Shown: one piece after another, positions 1-9,300 of the stretch
Numbering within the stretch: the first letter of the stretch is position 1
How the letters are laid out: every line of letters begins with the position of its first letter
Assembly: GCA_964370795.1 (NCBI GenBank)
Contig: CAYJME010000005.1
Location: 1-35,127, forward strand
DNA from: JAHFOW01 sp964370795
GTDB lineage: Bacteria > Planctomycetota > Brocadiia > Brocadiales > Brocadiaceae
Length of the DNA stretch: 35,127 nt
Direction: 5' to 3'
Made by a program: the position numbers and the translations under genes
Notes under the pieces: generated by a model
Database searches by the model: none
Told to the model about the DNA's origin: nothing
Seen by the model: the letters and a program-made list of their open reading frames with translations, nothing else

Positions 1-1224
1 GAAAAAGATCGTGACGTTGCCAAATTAAAAGACTTATCCCTTATTTTAGGCATCTGTGAATGGATCGTGGGGAAGGTAGATGAGGCCGCCAAGCTCCTCA
101 TGGAGGTAAAATCAAGAAAAATAGGGTCTTATTATCTTGGTAAGTGTTGTCAGGAATTGGGCAATTACGCACAGGCAATAGAATGCTTCGAGCGTGCAAA
201 AAAAGCTGACGCAGAAGAGTTTGATATCGCTATGGATATCGCCGAGACCCAAAGATTGTCTGGAAATATTCACGATGCAGTACAGATTATTAAACATTTT
301 TCACAGTCGCATGCAAAAAATGCTGAATTGTATTATCAATGGGGACATTGCCTGGATGACCTCGGAGAATATGAGGAGGCATTAAACAAATACGAGAAAT
401 CAATTCAAATCGATCCGGACTATGCAAAATCCCTTTTCCGTATTGCATTCAATTATGATATCGATGGCGAGGATGAAAAAGCTATTGAATGTTATGAGAG
501 GTGTACAACCTTATCACCTACCTATAAGAATGCATTGATCAATTTAGGGATATTATATGAAGATTATGGGAGGTTTGAAGACGCCATGTATTGCTTCGAA
601 ACGGTGCTGGATTCAGAACCTGTGCATGAACGTGCTGCATTATATTTGAAAGATGTAAAAGCCTCGATGTCGATGTACTATGATGAGGAGATTTCAAAGA
701 AACAGGGAAAAGAAAATGAGGTTTTGAATATTCCCATTTCAGATTTTGAACTATCGGTAAGAAGTAAAAATTGTCTTGAAAAAATGAATATTCGTACGCT
801 CAAGGATCTGACGAAAATTACCGAGGCGGATTTACTCTCATTTAAAAATTTTGGGGAAACCTCTTTGAGCGAAATCAAGATCATTCTGGCTCAAAAAGGA
901 TTGCGTTTGGGTCAGGCGTTGGAGAGTGATAACGAAGCGGAACTATTTGGCGACAAAGAGAGCATAACTAAAAGCGATACAATAGAAAAAGTTTCTGAGC
1001 TTGAGATATCTCTCCGGTGTAAAAATGCCCTTCAGAAGATTGGTATTGAATCCATAGATGATCTGATAGATAATACCGAGTCGGAACTGGAAGCGGAAGG
1101 TATCAAGCAGGGTTATATCGACGAAATAAAGGAAGGCCTTGCCCGGTGCGATTTGAGTCTCAGGACAGACGAAGGCGATCATGTAGATTTGGAAGAAGAT
1201 TCGGATGAAGACGCCACGGAATAG
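1..1224 (+). CDS. TPR protein with two RNA polymerase alpha-CTD-like modules (5' partial)
   Basis: The reading frame is open back to base 1, so the true start lies outside; the GTG at 67 is only an internal candidate. The N-terminal half is a run of tetratricopeptide repeats (about codons 35-220), a protein-binding scaffold. Codons ~241-306 closely resemble the C-terminal domain of RNA polymerase alpha: they keep the ELSVRSxNCL segment, with the Arg and Asn that contact UP-element DNA in E. coli alpha (R265, N268), and an NFGxxSLxEI segment. The position equivalent to K298 is Thr. A second, more diverged copy (ELEISLRCKNAL) occupies ~328-395, followed by an acidic tail. The protein lacks the alpha N-terminal assembly domain, so it is not RpoA. 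It probably binds DNA or polymerase partners; the exact role is unknown. ruvA follows 63 nt downstream. Confidence 0.85.
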   Translation, partial: EKDRDVAKLKDLSLILGICEWIVGKVDEAAKLLMEVKSRKIGSYYLGKCCQELGNYAQAIECFERAKKADAEEFDIAMDIAETQRLSGNIHDAVQIIKHFSQSHAKNAELYYQWGHCLDDLGEYEEALNKYEKSIQIDPDYAKSLFRIAFNYDIDGEDEKAIECYERCTTLSPTYKNALINLGILYEDYGRFEDAMYCFETVLDSEPVHERAALYLKDVKASMSMYYDEEISKKQGKENEVLNIPISDFELSVRSKNCLEKMNIRTLKDLTKITEADLLSFKNFGETSLSEIKIILAQKGLRLGQALESDNEAELFGDKESITKSDTIEKVSELEISLRCKNALQKIGIESIDDLIDNTESELEAEGIKQGYIDEIKEGLARCDLSLRTDEGDHVDLEEDSDEDATE

Positions 1225-1287
1225 CCTCAGTTTAAAGGCGACGCTGTTCGGGTGAGTCGGATATAATATTCTGGGGATGGTGAGTTC

Positions 1288-1878
1288 ATGATAGATTACA
1301 TCCGAGGACGGGTGGCAAGTAAATCTCCAACCCGATTAATCCTGGAAGTAGCAGGCATCGGTTTTCTATTACACGTTCCACTATCTACCTGTGAAAGAAT
1401 CCCCAACCAAGGAGAAGTCACAATTCTTACCCAATTGTTTGTGAGGGATGACCAGTTAAAAATATTCGGATTTGCAACCGAGGAAGAAAGAAATTTGTTT
1501 CAACTATTGTTATCGGTGAACGGTATAGGCCCAAATACGGCAATTTCCATACTTTCAGGGAGTACTGTTGATGATATCAAACACGCGGTAGTTACTGAAA
1601 ATGCACGGGCGTTGGAAAAGATTAAAGGTGTAGGGAAAAAAACGGCCGAAAGGATTATCCTTGAACTCAAGGAAACCATTAAGCAAACTGCCGCGTCCCT
1701 GCCTGCAGGTATCGATATTCAGCAAAGGGCAGTTATATCTGACGCCGTTATGGCTCTGGTTTCTTTAGGTTACGGGCGAGCAATAGCTGAAAAGGCAGTG
1801 AACGAGGCAATGAAAAAATTTAAAACTATTGATAATATTGAAGAACTTGTACGGGAATCGCTAAAGTATAAGGCCTGA
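1288..1878 (+). CDS. ruvA: Holliday junction branch migration protein RuvA
   Basis: RuvA tetramers bind four-way DNA junctions and load the RuvB motor for branch migration in recombinational repair. The 196-residue length is normal. The N-terminal OB-fold begins MIDYIRGRV. Two helix-hairpin-helix motifs follow: LLSVNGIGPNTAISIL (about residues 69-84) and IKGVGKKTAERIILEL (about 114-129). The C-terminal RuvB-binding domain contains ALVSLGY. The ATG follows a GGGGATGGTGAG purine-rich stretch. It is followed after 39 nt by ruvB, the usual pair. Confidence 0.97.
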   Translation: MIDYIRGRVASKSPTRLILEVAGIGFLLHVPLSTCERIPNQGEVTILTQLFVRDDQLKIFGFATEEERNLFQLLLSVNGIGPNTAISILSGSTVDDIKHAVVTENARALEKIKGVGKKTAERIILELKETIKQTAASLPAGIDIQQRAVISDAVMALVSLGYGRAIAEKAVNEAMKKFKTIDNIEELVRESLKYKA

Positions 1879-1917
1879 TTTTCTCAATGGGTTGAAATCA
1901 TATTGCGGGATTGAACC

Positions 1918-2937
1918 ATGTTAAAAGAAGATGTTTTATCCTCTACAACGATGCCGGAGGATAAAAATCTCGATTATACGCTGAGGCCAAAACGATTCAG
2001 TGACTTCATTGGACAAAATCGTATAAAAGAAAATCTGTTCATTTACATAGAAGCTGCAAAGAAACGAGGAGAACCTCTTGACCATATCCTGTTTTCCGGA
2101 CCGCCCGGTCTGGGGAAAACAACGTTATCGCAAATAATTGCTAACGAATTGAATGCGTCGATTAAAACGACATCCGGTCCTATTCTGGATAAGCCGGGAG
2201 ACCTTGCTGGTATCCTTACGAATTTACAGCAGGGGGATATTCTCTTTATTGACGAAATTCACCGGCTGAACACGACGGTTGAAGAATATCTCTATTCGGC
2301 GATGGAAGATTTCTCCATCGATATTATTATTGACCAGGGGCCGAAGGCGCGGTCGGTGAAGATCAAGTTGCCGAAGTTTACCCTTGTCGGGTCTACGACG
2401 CGGGAAGGGCTGCTTACGGCGCCCCTTCGGTCGCGATTCGGCGTTCTTGAAAAGCTGGAGTTTTATCCATGGACGGATCTTTATGAGATTGTGTGTAATT
2501 CATCACGTATCCTTTCCATAAAGATCGATGAGAAGGGCGCTGAAATGATTGCAAAACGGTCGCGTGGTACTCCGAGAATTGCCAATAGATTTTTAAGGCG
2601 GATCCGTGATGTCGCCCAGGTGAGAGGAAACGATGTTATTACCGAAGAATTGGCGCTCATGGGTCTTGAAATGCTGGGCGTGGATGAAAATGGTTTATCT
2701 GATATGGACCGTAAAATTCTGGAAACCGTTATTCGGTACGGCGGCGGCCCTGTAGGCCTGAAAACCATTGCAGTTTCAGTAAGCGAAGAAGAAGACACGA
2801 TTGAAGAGGTGTACGAATCATTTTTGATTCAAAAGGGTTATCTCGATAAAACGCCGCGGGGCAGAATTGCGACGAATCTGGCATACGAACACCTTGGATA
2901 TAGTCCAAAACCGGGCGTTCAAAAGAAACTGTTTTGA
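1918..2937 (+). CDS. ruvB: Holliday junction branch migration ATPase RuvB
   Basis: This is the hexameric AAA+ motor that drives branch migration with RuvA. It has Walker A GPPGLGKT at residues 61-68, Walker B LFIDEIH at 109-115, sensor 1 in VGSTTREG, and the arginine-finger segment RSRFG at 171-175. The C-terminal winged-helix domain ends in YLDKTPRGR. At 339 residues it is of usual length. The first ~11 residues are not conserved, and ATG 1951 (MPEDKN) is an alternative start. The stop codon is almost contiguous with the queH start, which suggests translational coupling. Confidence 0.97.
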   Translation: MLKEDVLSSTTMPEDKNLDYTLRPKRFSDFIGQNRIKENLFIYIEAAKKRGEPLDHILFSGPPGLGKTTLSQIIANELNASIKTTSGPILDKPGDLAGILTNLQQGDILFIDEIHRLNTTVEEYLYSAMEDFSIDIIIDQGPKARSVKIKLPKFTLVGSTTREGLLTAPLRSRFGVLEKLEFYPWTDLYEIVCNSSRILSIKIDEKGAEMIAKRSRGTPRIANRFLRRIRDVAQVRGNDVITEELALMGLEMLGVDENGLSDMDRKILETVIRYGGGPVGLKTIAVSVSEEEDTIEEVYESFLIQKGYLDKTPRGRIATNLAYEHLGYSPKPGVQKKLF

Positions 2938-2938
2938 T

Positions 2939-3559
2939 ATGAAATTATTGCTCCATATTTGTTGCGCATGTTGTTTGTGCGCCCCTCTCAATGAATTGAG
3001 AAAAGAAGGGTTTCTTGTTACCGGGCTCTTTTATAATCCGAATATACATCCCTTGCTTGAGTTTCGAAAGAGGATGAAGGCATTGCGCGTCTTTCAGGAA
3101 AGCGATCCCATTCAGGTGGCTTATTATGAGGAATACGGCCTGAGGGAATATTTAAAGAATGTTAATTACGAGGGTGACGACCGGTGTGCCGATTGTTATG
3201 CCTTACGGCTCAAATTTGCAGCGAAGCATGCAAAAGATAATGGATTTGACGCTTTTGCCTCTACCATGCTGTTCAGTGTTTACCAGAATCACGAACAGTT
3301 AAAAAATATTTCTGAAAATTTGTCGAAGGAATACGATATAGGTTTTGTTTATCGTGATTATCGATACTTGTCGGAATGCAGCCATGATATAGCCAAAAAG
3401 AAGATGATTTACCGCCAGGGTTATTGTGGATGCATTTTTAGTGAATACGAGCGATATAAAGATACGACGCGGGAAATATACAGAGGAAATAGTCCACAGG
3501 GTACTTTGAAAACTTTGGGCGCGGATAACGTGCCGCAAAGGTGTGATTGTTTTGGATAA
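2939..3559 (+). CDS. queH: Epoxyqueuosine reductase QueH (DUF208 family)
   Basis: QueH performs the last step of queuosine synthesis, reduction of epoxyqueuosine to queuosine in tRNA, using a [4Fe-4S] cluster. It is the non-homologous alternative to QueG. The chosen ATG lies 1 nt after the ruvB stop; an upstream in-frame start at 2867 would only read through the ruvB 3' end in another frame. The 206-residue product starts MKLLLHICCACCLCAP and carries the family cysteines: the CC pair at 8-9, CADC at 83-86 and CGC at 163-165. STMLFSVYQNH is the conserved central segment. The presence of tgt two genes downstream supports the assignment. Confidence 0.93.
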   Translation: MKLLLHICCACCLCAPLNELRKEGFLVTGLFYNPNIHPLLEFRKRMKALRVFQESDPIQVAYYEEYGLREYLKNVNYEGDDRCADCYALRLKFAAKHAKDNGFDAFASTMLFSVYQNHEQLKNISENLSKEYDIGFVYRDYRYLSECSHDIAKKKMIYRQGYCGCIFSEYERYKDTTREIYRGNSPQGTLKTLGADNVPQRCDCFG

Positions 3560-3624
3560 ATGGAATTATCTATAGTTATGAGCCAGCCTTGGCGCTACCG
3601 ATAACAAAAAAGAAGTGTCTTAAT

Positions 3625-4812
3625 ATGAACAGGGCATTCGTCTTAATAACAGTCGCTGTTTTGTTTGTTGCATGTGCGGGCATTCCCATTTCATGCCAAA
3701 ATGGGCCTTCGGGTGTACAGGAACCGGTTCGCGATTATCGCCCTGTTATGGAAAAAAAGCCCATGGTACGTGTGCTTCTCGTTAATAATGTCCGTGAGGC
3801 TAACATAGCAATCTATGGTAGTTATCAAATTACCGGAAGTCTCACTAATATCATTGATCAGGGGCAGGGGTTGCCAAAGTCGGCAATAATCATAAATCGT
3901 GATGGAATTAATATTGGCAACAAACAGTACGGCAATAGCGAGATACGTATTACGAGTTTACGGGATGGTGAAATTGAAGTAAACAATATACGGTATCGTG
4001 GTGAAATAAAAATATTACAACAAGTCAGTAACCGGTTTTCGGTTATTGAAGAAGTAAATCTGGAGAATTTTGTTGCCGGCGTACTTGGAAGCGAAATGCC
4101 GCATTCCTGGAATGATGAGGCGTTACGCGCCCAGGCGGTAGTCATTCGAACCTATGTAATGTACAAGAGGAATGAAAAGAGGGACAATGTCTATCAGCTT
4201 GATAAGTTAGACCTTGCATATCGGGGAATGGCGGGTGAAACGCCGCGTATAAACAAGCTGGTAGAGGATACCAGGGGCATGGTCATGACCTATAACTGGA
4301 ATATTTTTCCAGCGTATTTCCATAGTACTTGCGGTGGACATACGGAGGATATTCATCAAGTATTTGGAAAAGAGAGTATACCGCCTTTGCGCGGGGTGGT
4401 ATGCAAATACTGTGCGAATACAAAATATTCCAACTGGCGTGTTGAAATGAATAAGTCTGATATTGAAAAGAGACTGCGTGAAGCAAACATCTCCGTTTCG
4501 AATATCCAGACGGTAAAGGCCATTGACCAGGGTACGGGAATACACGGGGCAATAGTCGAAATTGTTGCAGCAGGCGGTGGTAGGGAGATAAATGCTAACG
4601 ATTTTCGCCTCCTCGTTGGGGCTAATAATTTATACAGTACATCCTTTAATGCAAAGAGCAATGGAAGAAGTATCGCCTTTTCCGGAAGAGGGTATGGACA
4701 CGGCGTCGGGCTTTGTCAGTATGGCGCCCAGAACATGGCATTGAAGGGTTTTCAATGGACTGATATTGTGAAATATTACTATCCGGAGATGGAATTGCTT
4801 CGCGTCCATTAA
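3625..4812 (+). CDS. SpoIID/LytB-domain cell-wall protein, probable lipoprotein
   Basis: The SpoIID/LytB family contains peptidoglycan lytic transglycosylases that act on stem-peptide-free (denuded) glycan. The ATG at 3625 gives a clean hydrophobic signal segment (residues 4-22); LFVAC could be a lipobox with Cys17. An upstream in-frame TTG/GTG-type extension to 3547 would bury the signal and is rejected. SpoIID hallmarks are LGSEMP (Glu157, the position of the catalytic Glu in the family), ALRAQAVVIRTY, FHSTCGGHTE (Cys236), VCKYC (Cys260/263) and the C-terminal GRGYGHGVGLCQYGA. The 395-residue length is typical. Its position between two queuosine genes is probably operon hitch-hiking. It is of interest because planctomycetes, including anammox bacteria, were long thought to lack peptidoglycan. 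Confidence 0.88.
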   Translation: MNRAFVLITVAVLFVACAGIPISCQNGPSGVQEPVRDYRPVMEKKPMVRVLLVNNVREANIAIYGSYQITGSLTNIIDQGQGLPKSAIIINRDGINIGNKQYGNSEIRITSLRDGEIEVNNIRYRGEIKILQQVSNRFSVIEEVNLENFVAGVLGSEMPHSWNDEALRAQAVVIRTYVMYKRNEKRDNVYQLDKLDLAYRGMAGETPRINKLVEDTRGMVMTYNWNIFPAYFHSTCGGHTEDIHQVFGKESIPPLRGVVCKYCANTKYSNWRVEMNKSDIEKRLREANISVSNIQTVKAIDQGTGIHGAIVEIVAAGGGREINANDFRLLVGANNLYSTSFNAKSNGRSIAFSGRGYGHGVGLCQYGAQNMALKGFQWTDIVKYYYPEMELLRVH

Positions 4813-4816
4813 GAGC

Positions 4817-4822
4817 AGGAGG
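4817..4822 (+). promoter_or_regulatory. Shine-Dalgarno that fixes the tgt start
   Basis: A perfect AGGAGG ends at base 4822. The GTG at 4822 overlaps it and cannot be used, TTG 4825 is only 2 nt away, and TTG 4828 is 5 nt downstream. TTG 4828 is therefore the best initiation codon. Confidence 0.7.
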
Positions 4823-4827
4823 TGTTG

Positions 4828-5931
4828 TTGTATTTTAAAGTCCTTGGAGTCGATGGGCAAACAAAGGCACGGTACGGTGAATTGCAACTGGGTAATAAGA
4901 TTATTCATACGCCCGTTTTTATGCCTGTCGGCACCCAGGGAACGGTGAAAACCCTGACGCCTGCCCAGGTAAAAGACACGAATACCGGGATTATACTCTG
5001 CAACGCGTACCATCTCTGTCTGAGGCCTGGCGAGAATCTAGTTAAACAGATGGGCGGGCTTCACAAGTTTATGGGTTGGGATGGCGCAATAATCACCGAT
5101 AGCGGCGGTTATCAGATTTTCTCGCTCACAGGCCTGACAAAGATTTCCGATGACGGTGTGGAATTTCAATCTCCCGTTGATGGGGCGCGGCTGTTCATTA
5201 CGCCAGAAAGAATGATGCAAATACAGAACGATATCGGGGCGGATATTGTTATGGCGTTTGATGAATGCGTTCCGTATCCGTGCGAGGCTGACCGGGCGGA
5301 TACAGCAGTAAAGAGGACGCTGAATTGGGCAGAACGGTGTATGGCTGCCCATGTGAACAAACAGCAAACGCTCTTTGGAATTGTTCAGGGAAGTGTATTC
5401 AAAGAACTCCGTATTGAATGTGCGAAAAATCTCGTGGAGATGAATTTTGAAGGATACGCTATTGGGGGACTCAGCGTGGGGGAAGGAGGTCTCCTGATGA
5501 ATGAGGTTCTTGATTACACGGTGGATTATTTACCCCAGAATAAACCCAGATATTTGATGGGCGTTGGATTTCCCATGGATATCCTCGATGCCGTAGAACG
5601 TGGGATTGATATGTTTGATTGCGTCGTTCCTACACGAAATGGGAGAAACGGATGCGCCTTTACCAGCGCCGGAAAGGTAAAAATACTGAACAGCCAATAT
5701 AGAGAAGACGGGAGGCCCCTTGATGAGATGTGTACGTGTTATACATGCCAGAATTTCTCGCGGGCATACGTACGTCATCTTTTCCAGACACATGAAATCC
5801 TGGGGTTGATGTTGTTGTCGTTCCATAATGTATGTTATTTTCAGAATCTGATGCGCCAGGTGAGAGGCGCTATTATGAGAGGTGAATTCAAAGAATTTAA
5901 GGCGAGCTTTTTGTTACAACAGTCGGGTTAA
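4828..5931 (+). CDS. tgt: Queuine/preQ1 tRNA-guanine transglycosylase
   Basis: Tgt exchanges guanine-34 in GUN-anticodon tRNAs (His, Asp, Asn, Tyr) for preQ1, the committed base-exchange step of queuosine synthesis. The start is taken as TTG 4828 from the AGGAGG position, giving 367 residues. It shows the substrate-binding ITDSGGYQIFSL (Asp91), GGLSVGEG, the nucleophile segment DMFDCVVPTRNGRNG (Asp264) and the zinc site C302-x-C304-xx-C307 with a His in the following RHLFQTHE segment. Followed by yajC and secDF, a very common bacterial gene order. With queH upstream, the operon holds two queuosine steps. Confidence 0.97.
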   Translation: MYFKVLGVDGQTKARYGELQLGNKIIHTPVFMPVGTQGTVKTLTPAQVKDTNTGIILCNAYHLCLRPGENLVKQMGGLHKFMGWDGAIITDSGGYQIFSLTGLTKISDDGVEFQSPVDGARLFITPERMMQIQNDIGADIVMAFDECVPYPCEADRADTAVKRTLNWAERCMAAHVNKQQTLFGIVQGSVFKELRIECAKNLVEMNFEGYAIGGLSVGEGGLLMNEVLDYTVDYLPQNKPRYLMGVGFPMDILDAVERGIDMFDCVVPTRNGRNGCAFTSAGKVKILNSQYREDGRPLDEMCTCYTCQNFSRAYVRHLFQTHEILGLMLLSFHNVCYFQNLMRQVRGAIMRGEFKEFKASFLLQQSG

Positions 5932-5960
5932 TTACTTTTTTAATTCAGAGGAGGAATTAT

Positions 5961-6338
5961 ATGTTTTTTTTATTGCAAGCCGCTGCCGGTAGCAAATCAT
6001 CACCAACCGGTATGTTGTCAATGATGCTTCCGTTCATACTTATGTTCGTTGTGATGTACTTCCTGATCCTCAGACCCCAGAAAAGACGCGAGAAGGAACG
6101 CAAGGCATTGCTTTCCAGAGTTAAGAAAAACGACCGGGTTGTAACCGCCGGCGGCGTCCACGGGGTTGTTACATCGGCGAGGGAAAATGACGTTATTCTT
6201 CGTATTGACGACGCAAAAGATGTAAAAGTCAAGGTTGATAGGAGCGCAATTGTTACGGTATTAGAAGTTTCTTATGATAATGAGGAAGAGAATCAGGAAA
6301 CAGCGCAAATACCAAAGGAAAGTAAGGGGACAAAATAA
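5961..6338 (+). CDS. yajC: Sec translocase accessory subunit YajC
   Basis: YajC is a small single-span inner-membrane protein that associates with SecDF. One membrane helix (about residues 17-36, MLPFILMFVVMYFLIL) is followed by the family signature RPQKRREKER and a basic cytosolic domain with VVTAGGVHGVV. At 125 residues it is slightly long because of an acidic/Gln-rich tail. GAGGAGG sits about 5 nt before the ATG. The tgt-yajC-secDF order is conserved widely. Confidence 0.96.
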   Translation: MFFLLQAAAGSKSSPTGMLSMMLPFILMFVVMYFLILRPQKRREKERKALLSRVKKNDRVVTAGGVHGVVTSARENDVILRIDDAKDVKVKVDRSAIVTVLEVSYDNEEENQETAQIPKESKGTK

Positions 6339-6394
6339 TTTTTAATCATTTGTGTTTTTAGTCAACGAAAAGGGAGCCTGTTGAGGAGAAAGAA

Positions 6395-9300
6395 ATGTCA
6401 AAACAGTTAAGGTGGAAAATACCGCTCATCGCGGTAGTTATTGCCATCGGTATGATGATTATATATCCACCATCAGAAAAAGTTTTAAAGAGAGAAAAGG
6501 TTAAAGAAATTGATGGTAAGGTTGTGGAACGTACAACATTGGAAAAGTCATGGACTCGGGTATTTGTAACGAATCCGGTAATTCGTGAAACAATTGAACG
6601 AGAAGAGACTGGCAAGGATGGCAAAAAAACAACCAATAAAGTCGTTGATTATATTTCAAAGGGTAAAATAAAACTGGGATTGGACCTCAAAGGTGGTTCC
6701 GAATTATTATATAAGGTAAGGGTAGACGAAAGGGAAGATCGTCCTGGCATTACAAAAGAAATTATTGAGGTGCTCAAAAAGAGGATAGATCCCCAGGGTG
6801 TTATAGAATACAGAATTCAAGAGCAAGGTTCCCATCGAATCCTTATTCAGGTTCCTGGTGCAACCAGGGCGGAAATTGAAGGACTGAAGAGCCGGCTTAC
6901 CCGTCTTGGCAAGCTGGAATTCAGACTCGGCGCCAGCAGTGACAGTACGGAATACAAGGATGCCGTGGAAGGAAAACAGGTTCCCGGCTATTACAAACAC
7001 TGGCTGAGAAAGAGAAAGGGTGAAGAAGGAGAGACCGACAAGTGGTTTCTTGTAAAAAACAAGGTAGAAATTTCAGGTGAGCATTTGTCCCGTATTTATA
7101 CGGAGCGAAAAGGGCTTGAGCCGGTTGTTGGTTTCGAGTTTGACGCAATTGGCAAATCCAAATTTGGGCAAATCACCGAACGTAATATTGGCAAGCCTCT
7201 GGCCATTATTCTCGATGGTATTTTGTATTCTGCGCCGGTAATACGCGACCGCATTCCCGGATCGGGTATTATTGAAGGAAATTTTACCCAGGACGAAGTC
7301 AATGACCTGATTGCCGTGATGCGCGCCGGAAGTTTACCCGCAGATCTTGAACTCGAAATGGAGACCATGGTCGGTCCGAGTCTCGGAAGGGACTCTATTA
7401 ATAAGGGATTGCTGGCTGGCGCCATCGGTGGTATATTCGCAGTTCTTTTTATTGGCATTTATTACCTGGGCGTGGGTTGGATTGCCAACTGTGCAAATGC
7501 CCTTAATATCTTTTTTATAGTCGGTTCGATGGCTTTGCTCAATGCTACCATGACGCTTCCCGGTATTGCAGGTTTGGTGCTCATGATCGGTATGGGTATT
7601 GATTCTAATGTGCTTATTTTCGAAAGAATTCGTGAAGAAAGGGCAAAGGGAAAACCCATACGGGCAGCGGTAAAGGCTGGATATGAGAAGGCATTTTCTG
7701 CAATCTTCGACTCACATATAACAACATTGATTACTGGTGCAATCCTTGCCACCGTAGGTACCGGTCCGGTAAAAGGGTTTGCATGGGCATTAATCATTGG
7801 TTTGATAATTAACCTGTTCACTTCAGTTTTTGTTACACGGGTTATCTATGAGTTGTTTATGGATTTTGGCTGGATCAAAAATTTCAATATGTTCAAACTC
7901 ATCGGCATTCCCCATGTCAAATTTTTGAATTACCGCTTTATCCTTATCGCTGTTTCTGGCGCTTGTATCATTGGAGGGATGACGACCTTTGTCATTCGTG
8001 GAAATAAAAAATATGATATTGATTTTACCGGTGGAACGCTTGTGCATCTCCACTTAAGCGAGCAGATTCCACCATCAACGGTAAGAACTGCTTTGGCTAA
8101 AACAGGGTATGATGAGGCCGAGGTTCAGAGCATCTGGTCTGGTGAAAATCTGACCCAGTTTGCTTCTACGGCATCGGAGTTTGGTATCCGTATTAAAGAA
8201 CTGAATGAAGAAAAAATAAAACAAAAATTGACTGGCGATATTAAAAACGCCCTGGATAAAGAGGGCTTAACAGCCAGTATAGATTTTATTGCCCCCCTGA
8301 GCTTTAATCTCAGCTTACAAAAAGCAGCCGAAGAAACGGTAATCCAGAATGGTCTTAAAGTCGCCGGATATACCGATGAAGATGTCGTATCTATAATGCC
8401 CGTTAATCAGCCTTCAAAAGCTTATCTGGTAAATATTGTGGGGCTTGATGATATTAAAAAGCGCCCGCAAATAATTAGTGCAGTTGTTGACGGGCTAAAA
8501 ACTAATTTAGGATTCCACGATGTCAAGATAACGGTGGGAGAGGTTACTGAGACGATGGCTACTCAGGATATTGGGATGCAGACAATGAAACCGTTTTTAG
8601 AAGCGGATGTCGGCGAACCTATAGAACCGGCCATCTTAAACATGATCTTGGAAAATGCTGGTTTTCATAATATGGTGGTAACAAAATTGACTCAGGATGG
8701 AGAAAAACTCCGTGCAAGCAAGTTGAAAATCGAAGGGACAAAAACTGCTTTACAGGAAATAAAGCAGTCCCTGAAGGATACCATTTCAGTGCCAAGTATT
8801 TTAACTCATGGCGATGATTTTCTTCGGGTTGAATTAAAAGAAAATCTTGCAAAAAAAGACTTTGTATCGCTTGTTAAAGGAATAAAATCTTATGCAAGCG
8901 CAGTAAGGAGTGTTCAGAGTTTGAACGCCCCGGCACAACTTTTTGAAATCCACATGCAGACGTTGAGCGCTGCGAAGGTACAGGAGAAGATCAAGGGCGA
9001 TATCATCAATGAATTCAAAGACAGACTGTATAAAGAAAAAATTGATGTTACGTTCGAAGCCGTGCAAAGTGTAGCCGGCAGCGATGACAAAGGAAAAAGT
9101 ACGCAACCTGATACCGTTAAAGAAACAAGTAGTGAAAAAACAACATCCGATCTGGCGTTTCTCCGTATGACGTTGTCAAAACCATTAAAAAAGGAAGCAA
9201 TCGAAGACGTGCTTACTGCAGCGGGATATTCTCATGTACTTGAGCAGGATTTGGAGACAGGGCGTGAATATCAAGCTGTTAAGCTTGTCTTTAATCCACG

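Noticed and set aside
2867..2938. N-terminal extension of QueH into ruvB
   Set aside because: It would overlap the ruvB 3' end in another frame; ATG 2939 gives the conserved QueH N-terminus.
3547..3624. Longer start for the SpoIID-like protein
   Set aside because: It would place 26 non-hydrophobic residues before the signal peptide and overlap the queH end.
4630..5013. 127-codon minus-strand frame across the SpoIID/tgt junction
   Set aside because: It is antisense to two well-supported genes and has no recognisable domain.
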